Below the pieces are notes generated by a model. That model was not told where the DNA came from. It saw nothing but the letters and a program-made list of their open reading frames with translations, and did no database searches. Shown here in pieces: positions 1 to 6,487 of a stretch of 13,311 bases of DNA. Both the position numbers and the translations under genes were made by a program. Origin of the DNA: Planctomycetaceae bacterium. Its GTDB lineage: Bacteria > Planctomycetota > Phycisphaerae > Phycisphaerales > SM1A02. The stretch is taken from contig CANJIC010000031.1 in assembly GCA_947474205.1 (NCBI GenBank), positions 1 to 13,311 of the forward strand, in the 5' to 3' direction. How positions within the stretch are numbered: the stretch's first letter is position 1; every line of letters starts with the position of its first letter.

Positions 1-755
1 CAACCGCCAGCACCAGGCCACGTGGCGCCTTTGGAAAATCCAGAATCAGATGGATCGGTGAAAATAATTAAACCCGCCGCGCCAGCTTGCTCCGCGAAAC
101 GCGCTTTATATCCACGAAAAATTTTGCCATATCGAGCAAGCACAATTTTGCCCGTGACATCCACGCCAAGACCCTTCAACTTTGCAAAATCTTCTTGGGT
201 GCCATAGTTGGCGTACACCACCTCGGCCGTCACATCGCCATTTCCACTGTAGGCGTTCCAACCGTAGGTCAAATCCGGATGCGCCGTGGCAGGATCTTCA
301 AGCAAATTTTTTTCGTTGACATCCAACGACATGACGCCTTTGCGCGAAGATTTTTCCGCACTTGTGTTGGGTTCATGTGTCGGATTGGTCTCAATCAATT
401 CAAGCGTGGCGCTGATAGGCCGCGCCAAATACGCGCGAAAAGTTTCCACACGGGCGTCAAGCCCCATTGACTCAAAGGCCTGCTTCAGTCGATCAATTTG
501 CCGAAGGTCGCCGGGCGTACCAGCCACGTGTGGTTCTTGTGTCAACAGATCATGCCAACGCCGCAACTCACTGGCCTGCGGCATACGTATTAATTTTTTC
601 GCCAACTCCTTGGCGTTCAGTTCCGCGGGAAATGTCGAAAGAAATTTTTCAGGCGATCCATTTTGCGATGGCGCTGGAATGTCATTGGTTTGCGAAGTAA
701 AACCAAACGCAACGCCCGCGGCAAGAAGGACGAAACAGATTTGTCCTAGCTTCAT
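1..755 (-). CDS. M28-family metallopeptidase, PSMA/glutamate carboxypeptidase II-like, N-terminal part (runs off left edge)
   Basis: This reading frame starts with ATG at 755 and stays open to position 1, giving about 251 residues of the N-terminus. Residues 1-20 ([19 protein letters not shown]) look like a signal peptide, so the enzyme is probably exported. The motif PHVAGTPGD near residue 75 matches the PHLAGT element of the glutamate carboxypeptidase II / NAALADase family. A PA (protease-associated) domain follows at about residues 160-251, with the family-typical run [14 protein letters not shown], then [14 protein letters not shown] and a Trp-Pro-Gly-rich loop. The zinc-binding M28 catalytic domain would lie beyond the window edge, so activity cannot be confirmed. 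By family it would cleave C-terminal or acidic residues from peptides. Its start overlaps the stop of the upstream msrBA gene (ATGA at 752-755), so the two are probably co-transcribed and translationally coupled. Family assignment is confident; substrate is unknown. Confidence 0.88.
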   Translation of the reverse strand, partial: MKLGQICFVLLAAGVAFGFTSQTNDIPAPSQNGSPEKFLSTFPAELNAKELAKKLIRMPQASELRRWHDLLTQEPHVAGTPGDLRQIDRLKQAFESMGLDARVETFRAYLARPISATLELIETNPTHEPNTSAEKSSRKGVMSLDVNEKNLLEDPATAHPDLTYGWNAYSGNGDVTAEVVYANYGTQEDFAKLKGLGVDVTGKIVLARYGKIFRGYKARFAEQAGAAGLIIFTDPSDSGFSKGATWPGAGG

Positions 756-1918
756 GGAGTTGCTTTCACAGTCGGCAATTCCTTTTTCTGCGCGAACACC
801 GCCGGCCAAGGATTTACGCCATGACATGCGCGCCCCGTTCGCTCCACATAATCTTGATGATATCCCTCGGCAACAAAAAACTTTTTGGCCGGCTCTATCA
901 CTGTCACAATTTTTTTGCCCGCGAACTGCGGCGCCACTTGCAAGGCCGCGGCGAACTCCTTGGCCTCGGCAAGTTGCCGATCATCCGTGGTGAACACGGC
1001 CGAGCGATATTGATCGCCAACATTTGGACCTTGTCGATCAAGTTGCGTTGGGTCGTGCATGCGGAAAAATCCGTCAAGCAACTGTTTGTAAGACACCTTT
1101 GTTGGATCAAATGTCACACGCACCGCCTCTGCATGTCCGCTTTTGTGGGCGCAGACTTCCTCATAAGTTGGATTATCGCTTGAACCATTCATGTATCCAC
1201 TGGCAACGTCCGCGACTCCGGGACATTCCTGAAACCAATGCTCCGCGCCCCAAAAACATCCGCCCGCAAAATACGCCGTTTGCAATGGAAGCGGCGAACT
1301 TTCAAGGGGACGCGGCGCGCCTTTTTCAAAGAACACAAGCGCCGCGGAGTTCAAGCAATACCGCAAGCCTGTTGGCTTGGGACCATCTTCAAATACGTGT
1401 CCAAGATGGGCGTGGCAACGGGCGCAATCAATCTCTACGCGCTCCATTCCCATGTCATTGTCTTTTTTATAACTCACATGATCGGTGTCAAATGGCGCGA
1501 AGAAACTTGGCCACCCCGTTCCTGAATTGAATTTATTCTCGCTGGAAAAAAGTGGCAAGCCGCAGACCACGCAGCAATACACGCCATCTTTTTTATTGTC
1601 GAGCAAGTTGCCACAAAATGCTGGCTCGGTCCCGGCGTTCTGTGTCACCTTGTATTGTTCTGGAGTCAATTTTTTTGCCAGGGTTGCAATCGCCTCCTTT
1701 GATAATGGCGAAATGGTGTAGCCGGCGCGAGAAAGTGTTCGAGTTGATTGAGTCATTGGAATTTCCACGGTTGGGGTTGGGTCATTGTATGTCATGGCGA
1801 TTCCCGCTATCACAAAAACACAGATGATGAGGCAGGCAACCAGAACAAAGATAGATTTATACATGGACACATTCGAAGCATAGTCGAGCACTCCCATGCC
1901 CATCCAATAAGAAAGCAT
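752..1918 (-). CDS. msrBA: Membrane-anchored bifunctional methionine sulfoxide reductase, MsrB-MsrA fusion
   Basis: The protein reduces methionine-R-sulfoxide (MsrB) and methionine-S-sulfoxide (MsrA) in oxidised proteins. The MsrB domain spans about residues 68-200: zinc cysteines C116/C119 and C165/C168 (CARC), the GTGWPSF motif at 133-139 and catalytic Cys188 in RYCLNS. The MsrA domain spans about 213-375: GCFWGAE with catalytic Cys221, the GDQYRS motif at 301-306, GYHQDY at 352-357 and a possible resolving Cys365. A hydrophobic segment at about residues 20-42 predicts a membrane anchor or uncleaved signal, placing both domains outside the cytoplasm. The longest start is ATG at 1918. An ATG at 1864 ([11 protein letters not shown]) is equally plausible and would start just before the membrane segment; neither has a clear Shine-Dalgarno. 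The gene overlaps the peptidase gene by 4 bp and is divergent from the FG-GAP gene, with 26 bp between the two starts. Function is very confident; the start is not. Confidence 0.95.
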   Translation of the reverse strand: MLSYWMGMGVLDYASNVSMYKSIFVLVACLIICVFVIAGIAMTYNDPTPTVEIPMTQSTRTLSRAGYTISPLSKEAIATLAKKLTPEQYKVTQNAGTEPAFCGNLLDNKKDGVYCCVVCGLPLFSSENKFNSGTGWPSFFAPFDTDHVSYKKDNDMGMERVEIDCARCHAHLGHVFEDGPKPTGLRYCLNSAALVFFEKGAPRPLESSPLPLQTAYFAGGCFWGAEHWFQECPGVADVASGYMNGSSDNPTYEEVCAHKSGHAEAVRVTFDPTKVSYKQLLDGFFRMHDPTQLDRQGPNVGDQYRSAVFTTDDRQLAEAKEFAAALQVAPQFAGKKIVTVIEPAKKFFVAEGYHQDYVERTGRACHGVNPWPAVFAQKKELPTVKATP

Positions 1919-1944
1919 TCACGTCATGCCGATAGACTGACGGC

Positions 1945-3459
1945 GTGAGCAATACCCTTTCCATTCATTTTCGTCCTTGGTTTATGGCGAACATGTTGGC
2001 CGCAAGTTGTGTGCTTTCCTGCGCGCAAAGTCAGCCGCCTCCTTTGCATCCATTTGAGCAAGGCCGCGCTGATCTTTCGCCGATTCAACCACCCACTCCC
2101 AACGTGGATATTCCTGTCGTTCAAGCCACCGAAAATAAAATATTGAGTTCTCCGTCGCAGCAATCGGATGACCAATTTGGCGCCTCGATTGCCATGACAC
2201 TTGACACGATTGTGGTTGGCGCCCCAAACACCACGGGCGGAGGCGCCGCGTGGATCTTTGACTTGACCGATTCCCCCGCTGCGCCAATCAAATTGATCCC
2301 GCCATATCGAAGCGCGAACGACGCGTGCGGAAACTCTGTTGCAATTTCAGATTCTGGCCGTTTCATAGCAGTCGGCGCGCCAGGAGCGAAAGTGGGCGAC
2401 AACATCAATACTGGCGTGGTCCATGTTTGGGAGAAGAAGGAATTGAAATGGATGTTTGTCGGAACATTCTCCAGCGAAAATCTTTCAGAGAATTCCAAAC
2501 TTGGCAGCAGCGTGGCAATTGGTGATGACACGCTTCTTGCGGGCGCTCCATACGCCGAAACATATATTCCAATAGAAGTCGAATCCATAACCCAACCGGA
2601 CATGTACTCCACCGAATACAAACCCGTCTCGGCTCATGGAATTGTTGCAACATGGATACGCGACAGCCAAGGACACTGGAAAGAAAACATATCGCTAGAG
2701 CCCGATCCCTTCGTTGAAAATGCCCAATTTGGTGGTGCGATGTCGCTCAAAGGCGTCCAACTTATGGTCAGTGCCGCCTCAGCCCATTCGTCCAATCTTA
2801 TGGAAGCTGGAGAGTGCTACATTTTTATACGCAGGGTTTCAGGTTGGGTAGCTGAACCCCTTGTGAAAGTTGCACAAACACAATTCCTGGGAATCCAAAA
2901 CATCATGACGGGCCAGGGACCAAATCACCACTTCGGATGGTCTGTTCATATTTTAGGAACAATCGCGCTCGCCGGCACTCCGGATGACAGCGATGGACAA
3001 ATAATTGGATCTGGCTCGATCAGTGTTTATGAACGCAGCGAGCTCACTTGGAGTCAAGTTCAATACATCTCCGCGCCCGACAAAAAAAGTGGGGATGCGT
3101 TTGGCTCCGCTGTGGGGATTGCAGGAACACACTTCGTTATAGGTGCTCCACTGAAATCAAACCAGGAACAATCCCGCGCCGGTGTGGTCTATATCTATCA
3201 ACTCATACCAGGATCAAAACCAAGCGAAGAGGAATTGCTTTTCAAACTGCTTCCATCACTCCCAAAATCAAATGATCGATTTGGTGCGATTATTACCTGC
3301 ACGCCGAACATCATTGCGATTTCCGCCCCGGGTACAACGAACCCTGTGGCAACAGGACATATTTATATTTTTAATCGCACGGAAAATGTGTGGGGCGTTC
3401 AGAGTCCCGCAAGCAACCTTGCCCCGAACACAGCGCAAAACAGCAAAAATACCCCATAG
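1945..3459 (+). CDS. Exported FG-GAP repeat protein, probable seven-bladed beta-propeller
   Basis: The 504-residue product has an N-terminal segment (about residues 13-26) that resembles a signal peptide. It ends in VLSC-AQS, a relaxed lipobox that could make it a lipoprotein. A proline-rich linker (30-56) follows. Seven FG-GAP-type repeats can be read, each with an FG/LG/CG-type turn and then a GAP-like triplet: FG78/GAP92, CG128/GAP144, LG187/GAP200, FG262/SAA277, FG330/GTP344, FG386/GAP400 and FG446/SAP460. Most units end in a hydrophobic strand such as VYIYQ or IYIFNR. Seven units fit a closed seven-bladed propeller of the integrin-alpha type, usually a binding or adhesion scaffold. No catalytic domain is visible. 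The start used is GTG at 1945; ATG at 1984 (MANMLAAS) is an alternative that leaves a short signal with no basic residue. The ligand and role are unknown. Confidence 0.85.
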   Translation: MSNTLSIHFRPWFMANMLAASCVLSCAQSQPPPLHPFEQGRADLSPIQPPTPNVDIPVVQATENKILSSPSQQSDDQFGASIAMTLDTIVVGAPNTTGGGAAWIFDLTDSPAAPIKLIPPYRSANDACGNSVAISDSGRFIAVGAPGAKVGDNINTGVVHVWEKKELKWMFVGTFSSENLSENSKLGSSVAIGDDTLLAGAPYAETYIPIEVESITQPDMYSTEYKPVSAHGIVATWIRDSQGHWKENISLEPDPFVENAQFGGAMSLKGVQLMVSAASAHSSNLMEAGECYIFIRRVSGWVAEPLVKVAQTQFLGIQNIMTGQGPNHHFGWSVHILGTIALAGTPDDSDGQIIGSGSISVYERSELTWSQVQYISAPDKKSGDAFGSAVGIAGTHFVIGAPLKSNQEQSRAGVVYIYQLIPGSKPSEEELLFKLLPSLPKSNDRFGAIITCTPNIIAISAPGTTNPVATGHIYIFNRTENVWGVQSPASNLAPNTAQNSKNTP

Positions 3460-3498
3460 TCCCCCGCGACCCCGTACCACGCTGAAGTTAGGACGTCG

Positions 3499-3526
3499 TC
3501 TTCAAACCAGACTTCTTCGCTATAGT
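3499..3526 (+). promoter_or_regulatory. Possible sigma-70-type promoter for the tRNA pair
   Basis: A TATAGT hexamer at 3521-3526 matches the -10 consensus at five of six positions and sits 12 bp before the mature 5' end of tRNA-Ser, a sensible distance for a short tRNA leader. The matching -35 is weak: TCTTCA at 3499-3504 with a 16-bp spacer. The call rests on the -10 match and its position. Confidence 0.4.
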
Positions 3527-3538
3527 GTTCCCTCCACT

Positions 3539-3625
3539 GGACAGGTGTCCGAGCGGTTGAAGGAGCAGCATTGGAAATGCTGTATACGGGTAACCGTATC
3601 GTGGGTTCGAATCCCACCTTGTCCG
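3539..3625 (+). tRNA. tRNA-Ser (anticodon GGA)
   Basis: The cloverleaf can be folded by eye. The acceptor stem is GGACAGG (3539-3545) with CTTGTCC (3618-3624) and discriminator G3625. The anticodon stem is CAGCA/TGCTG around loop TTGGAAA, giving anticodon GGA at 3573-3575 (reads UCC and UCU). There is a long class II variable arm, as expected for serine. The T stem is GTGGG/CCCAC with loop TTCGAAT. The 3' CCA is not encoded. It is 69 bp upstream of tRNA-Pro and probably shares its transcript. Confidence 0.96.
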
Positions 3626-3666
3626 CTTTCGTATCACGCATCTTTTTGATGCATGATGTTGGCGAA

Positions 3667-3687
3667 TTCGGCGAGCCCCTCGCCGAA
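3667..3687. repeat. Perfect 9-bp inverted repeat between the two tRNAs
   Basis: TTCGGCGAG and CTCGCCGAA are exact reverse complements separated by CCC, making a strong GC-rich hairpin in the spacer of the tRNA transcript. It is followed by six A residues rather than T residues on the plus strand, and no T tract follows on the minus strand, so it is not a canonical intrinsic terminator. It may be a processing structure. Confidence 0.6.
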
Positions 3688-3694
3688 AAAAACT

Positions 3695-3768
3695 CGGGTT
3701 GTAGCGCAGCTTGGTAGCGCGTTTGACTGGGGGTCAAAAGGTCGTGGGTTCAAATCCCGCCAGCCCGA
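3695..3768 (+). tRNA. tRNA-Pro (anticodon GGG)
   Basis: The acceptor stem pairs CGGGTTG (3695-3701) with CAGCCCG (3761-3767), one G-T wobble included, and the discriminator is A3768. The D arm has GCGC/GCGC stem halves around AGCTTGGTA. The anticodon stem TTTGA/TCAAA holds loop CTGGGGG, giving anticodon GGG at 3729-3731 (reads CCC and CCU). The T arm is GTGGG/CCCGC with loop TTCAAAT. CCA is not encoded. An intrinsic terminator follows 13 bp after the 3' end. Confidence 0.96.
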
Positions 3769-3781
3769 CTACCAACAAATG

Positions 3782-3805
3782 ACGGAGGCTTGACCTCCGT
3801 TTTTT
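3782..3805 (+). terminator. Intrinsic terminator of the tRNA-Ser/tRNA-Pro transcript
   Basis: ACGGAGG (3782-3788) and CCTCCGT (3794-3800) form a perfect 7-bp stem with the 5-nt loop CTTGA. The stem is followed directly by a T-rich tail (TTTTTGTTTTTC). This is a classical Rho-independent terminator, placed 13 bp after tRNA-Pro. Confidence 0.88.
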
Positions 3806-3849
3806 GTTTTTCAATTTTCACTATTGCATGGCGACCATGCGACGGTCCA

Positions 3850-4110
3850 TTAAGAATTTTTTACTTTGGTAATGCGTCCAATGAATCCCAGTAGAACCAT
3901 CCACGCCACCACCAGCGCAATAACCACAAGGACAATGGTTCCGCTGCTTTCCGCCTCGCGGATTAAATCCGCCGCCTGTTCGTGCGGGGTTTCAGGCACA
4001 GGAACGGATTGACACGCGGCAATGATGTGAGCGCCGCCCAGCGCAAGAACCATGAACGAACGGCTGCGCAGTTTGGACAATGTGTGACAAATGTGAATCA
4101 ATGGGTTCAT
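3850..4110 (-). CDS. Small lipoprotein-like membrane protein, unrecognised
   Basis: The 86-residue product (ATG at 4110) has no family that I recognise. Residues 13-33 read as a lipoprotein signal: basic n-region (K13, R15, R17), hydrophobic core and an IIAAC lipobox ending at Cys33. A short acidic stretch (about 40-56) is followed by a strongly hydrophobic helix at about 58-79 and a short basic tail. It could therefore be a lipoprotein that also carries a C-terminal membrane helix. The frame can be extended upstream to a GTG at 4149 (99 residues), but the ATG leaves a better-proportioned signal. It is divergent from truB; the shared upstream region carries nested inverted repeats. The coding call rests on signal-like structure, not homology. 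Confidence 0.6.
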   Translation of the reverse strand: MNPLIHICHTLSKLRSRSFMVLALGGAHIIAACQSVPVPETPHEQAADLIREAESSGTIVLVVIALVVAWMVLLGFIGRITKVKNS

Positions 4111-4158
4111 GATGGAATTACAAATTTGAATGAATGTCAAAGATAGCACGCAAAATCA

Positions 4159-4211
4159 GACAGTCAAAAGATATTTCAAACCGCTTGAAATCTAAGCCAC
4201 CCTAGACTGTC
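4159..4211. promoter_or_regulatory. Nested inverted repeats in the divergent region before truB
   Basis: An outer pair, GACAGTC (4159-4165) and GACTGTC (4205-4211), encloses an inner pair, ATTTCAA (4173-4179) and TTGAAAT (4185-4191), the latter with a 5-bp spacer. Both pairs are exact. The element lies between the divergent small lipoprotein gene and truB, 15 bp before the truB start. It could be a dimeric operator or an RNA hairpin in the truB leader. Confidence 0.4.
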
Positions 4212-4226
4212 CCCATAAGTATTTCC

Positions 4227-4937
4227 ATGACGCAACAACCCCCAACAAATCCCAGCGGAATTGTAATCATTGACAAGCCACTGGGCGTTTCAAGCATGCG
4301 CGCCGTGGAAATGGTGCGCCGCGGCATGGGCGGCTTGCGAACGGGCCACGCTGGCACGCTTGATCCACTGGCCACGGGCGTGCTCATTATTGCCGTGGGT
4401 TCCGCCACGCGCAGCATCAACATGTTGATGGATATGGAAAAGCAATATGAAACCACGATTGATCTTTCCGCGACAACACCAACCCTGGACAGCGAGAGTG
4501 ATCGCATTGAGTGTGTTCGAACCACGCCCCCGCCAACCGCGGACCAAGTGACGTTGACGTTGAAACAATTCACTGGCGCGTATGCGCAAATGCCGCCGGC
4601 GTTCAGCGCCAAACAAATCAAGGGGCGACGGGCCTACGACATTGCGCGCAGCGGTGAGCAAGTGGTGTTGGAGCCGCGCATGGTGAAGGTGCATGAACTC
4701 ACCATGCTTTCGTTTGCATGGCCCATTGTGCGGCTAGCAATTCGTTGCGATAAAGGTTTTTATGTGCGCAGTCTTGCGCATGATCTTGGCGTGGCGCTTG
4801 GTGGCGATGGATATTGCACCGCGATTCGGCGCACGGCGATTGGTCCGTACACAATCGATCGCGCTATTGAGTTGAAGCAGGAGGCGCTTCCGAATCCTTC
4901 TCAGCTTTTAGCGTTGCCTCTTGTCGCTGCGCGTTGA
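4227..4937 (+). CDS. truB: tRNA pseudouridine(55) synthase TruB
   Basis: TruB converts U55 in the T loop of tRNAs to pseudouridine. The 236-residue protein shows the TruB core: GIVIIDKPLGVSS at 11-23, GHAGTLDPLATGVL at 40-53 with catalytic Asp46, the QYETTIDL strand at 73-80, MPPAFSAKQIKGRRAY at 122-137, and GFYVRSLAHDLG at 177-188. It ends soon after the core (YTIDRAIEL near 208-216). At 236 residues it is shorter than the usual 290-310 and lacks an obvious C-terminal PUA-type domain, which many bacteria have in reduced form. The ATG at 4227 is the first start that keeps the whole GIVIIDKP region; no clear Shine-Dalgarno is seen. The last 74 bp overlap the end of lspA on the opposite strand. 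The call is firm. Confidence 0.96.
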   Translation: MTQQPPTNPSGIVIIDKPLGVSSMRAVEMVRRGMGGLRTGHAGTLDPLATGVLIIAVGSATRSINMLMDMEKQYETTIDLSATTPTLDSESDRIECVRTTPPPTADQVTLTLKQFTGAYAQMPPAFSAKQIKGRRAYDIARSGEQVVLEPRMVKVHELTMLSFAWPIVRLAIRCDKGFYVRSLAHDLGVALGGDGYCTAIRRTAIGPYTIDRAIELKQEALPNPSQLLALPLVAAR

Positions 4938-5508
4938 TCAACAAGATCGCCATGCCCAGCAACAGCATCATGTCGGCGCCGTTGAAAATCCACGGGAACA
5001 ATTCGGTGCTGCCACCTGGCCAATGAAAACCAAATGGCAAATGCCAACGCGGTGTCATGAATAGAAAGTCGCGCACCGCGCCGTACGCCAAGCGATCGTA
5101 CAAATTGCCTATTCCACCCGCTAAAACAAGCCCAATTCCAATATGCGCCACGCGATTTTTAGCGTCTGTCCACCAACCAAAAATCCACATGGCGGCGGTG
5201 ACCGCAATGATGGTGAAGGCAATGAACACCACTCGCTTTTGCTGACCCAGGCCAAACACGGCGCCATGATTGAGCACCAGACGCAAGTCCAACAAATCCC
5301 ACGGTAGAACTTGTATGCCCGTGTGAAATGGAAGTCGATACGACGGGTTGCCCGCGATGTCGTCGTAGGAAAGTTCAACAGGCTCATCGGTGACGCAACG
5401 AAAGGCCCAACTTTTTGTTGACAGATCAAGCGCAAGACCAATGGCAAAAACCACAAGCAAGGTCAGCCACGCGGATTTTGATCGACATGCCGGAGTGAAT
5501 GAAATCAT
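4864..5508 (-). CDS. lspA: Lipoprotein signal peptidase (signal peptidase II)
   Basis: LspA is an inner-membrane aspartic protease that removes signal peptides from lipidated prolipoproteins. Conserved blocks are visible in order: LALDLSTKSW (25-34), VLNHGAVFGL (78-87), GGIGNLYDRL (131-140, catalytic Asp138) and FNGADM (175-180, catalytic Asp179). Four hydrophobic helices are readable (about 13-30, 92-111, 121-136, 177-191). An unusually long loop (37-72) follows the first helix and another (152-170) precedes the last, which I associate with planctomycete homologues. The chosen start is ATG 5508, preceded by GGAG at very short spacing. A TTG at 5532, overlapping the stop of the dksA-like gene, would add 8 residues. 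The polar C-terminal tail (194-214) is encoded in the region that overlaps truB. Likely co-transcribed with the dksA-like gene. Confidence 0.95.
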   Translation of the reverse strand: MISFTPACRSKSAWLTLLVVFAIGLALDLSTKSWAFRCVTDEPVELSYDDIAGNPSYRLPFHTGIQVLPWDLLDLRLVLNHGAVFGLGQQKRVVFIAFTIIAVTAAMWIFGWWTDAKNRVAHIGIGLVLAGGIGNLYDRLAYGAVRDFLFMTPRWHLPFGFHWPGGSTELFPWIFNGADMMLLLGMAILLINAQRQEATLKAEKDSEAPPASTQ

Positions 5509-5528
5509 ATTCTCCGAAGGTGCGGAAC

Positions 5529-6368
5529 TCAACGAGCCACGCCTCGCTCGATCATCAACGCCGCCTCGACGGTGTATTTAGCTAGCGGATTGGCTTCAAG
5601 GCGCGCCTTTGGAATTGGCTTGCCCGTCAGTTGGCACACGCCATACGTTTTATCATCGATGCGCGAAATGGCCTCATCAATTTCCGCCAACTTCACGCGA
5701 TCGGACGCGGCCATGTTCAGCGCAAATTCCTGATCAAATGTGTCGGTTCCAACATCGGCCATATGCAGCGGCATATTGCTGAGATTGCCCCCATTTGAGC
5801 GCAGCGCCTCATCTTCAAGACCCTCCACGCGGCCAATGAGTTCGTTGCGCCGCGCGATCAAAATACCGCGGTGCTCGGCCAACTCCTTGCTTGTCAAGCG
5901 CGTCTTGATGCTGAAAATATCAATCTCTTGTGCGGCTTTCACTTTGTCAGCGGCGCCAAGAAGCTTGGACTTTTTCTTCTTGCCTTTGTCCATGCCCTTG
6001 CTGCTAATCATGCGCACGCGGCGACCGTTAATCACAACATAGCCAGCTTGATCGGCCTTCTGAGTGATGGCGGTCGCGGCGACGGAGCGCGCGGTGGACA
6101 TGTCAATCTTTGGCGTGCGCTTGCCCTTCTCTTCCGGCGCAACGGGTTTGGGCATGGGGCGCGGCGCGTTCTTGCCGATGGGCGGAGGCGGCACGCGATT
6201 GGGATGCTTCTTGGTTGGCGGCGGTGATGCCGTGGCTGGCTTCGCGACCATCTTGGAACTTTTGACAACGGTCACCTTGGACTTAGGCGACGTTTTCTTT
6301 GCGCTTGGCTTTGAAGAGCCAGAAGATTTCTTGCTCGACGTTTTTTTCTCTGGCTTCTTTTTTGACAC
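5529..6368 (-). CDS. DksA/TraR-family protein with degenerate zinc finger and lysine-rich N-terminal tail
   Basis: The C-terminal ~120 residues resemble DksA/TraR transcription factors, which bind the RNA polymerase secondary channel. A predicted helical hairpin (about 155-235) is followed by YGVCQLTGKPIPKARLEA (242-259), which aligns with the family's C4 zinc finger. Only the first of the four zinc cysteines is kept (Cys245); the other three positions appear as Thr248, Thr266 and Ala269, so zinc binding is doubtful. Residues 1-135 are a low-complexity Lys/Pro/Ser/Ala tail plus a KGKKKKSK patch, suggesting nucleic-acid or RNA polymerase contact. The 279 residues are about double the usual family length because of this tail. 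The GTG start at 6368 is supported by GAGGA at an 8-nt spacing. The stop is 20 bp upstream of the lspA ATG, so the two genes are probably co-transcribed. Whether it acts as a DksA is unknown. Confidence 0.88.
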   Translation of the reverse strand: MSKKKPEKKTSSKKSSGSSKPSAKKTSPKSKVTVVKSSKMVAKPATASPPPTKKHPNRVPPPPIGKNAPRPMPKPVAPEEKGKRTPKIDMSTARSVAATAITQKADQAGYVVINGRRVRMISSKGMDKGKKKKSKLLGAADKVKAAQEIDIFSIKTRLTSKELAEHRGILIARRNELIGRVEGLEDEALRSNGGNLSNMPLHMADVGTDTFDQEFALNMAASDRVKLAEIDEAISRIDDKTYGVCQLTGKPIPKARLEANPLAKYTVEAALMIERGVAR

Positions 6369-6376
6369 GAATGAAA

Positions 6377-6381
6377 TCCTC
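6377..6381 (-). promoter_or_regulatory. Ribosome binding site deciding the dksA-like GTG start
   Basis: On the minus strand GAGGA lies 8 nt before GTG at 6368. It is the clearest Shine-Dalgarno sequence noted in this window and supports the non-ATG start. Confidence 0.7.
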
Positions 6382-6487
6382 TGTATTCAAATTCACTTTG
6401 ACCGCCCAAGGCCGAACCAATGGCTGCAATACTCTTTCAATGATGGGTGTGCGATTGTCGTTTGCTTCACCACGCAAGTCAACCCCG

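Noticed and set aside
286..993. 235-residue plus-strand ORF
   Set aside because: It is antisense to the well-supported peptidase and MsrBA genes and shows no domain.
3667..3694. Intrinsic terminator between the tRNAs
   Set aside because: The hairpin is followed by A residues on the plus strand and by no T tract on the minus strand; the real terminator is after tRNA-Pro.
3399..3737. 112-residue minus-strand ORF over the tRNA region
   Set aside because: It contains the antisense translation of tRNA-Ser (KVGFEPTIRLP type), a known annotation artefact, and also crosses the end of the FG-GAP gene.
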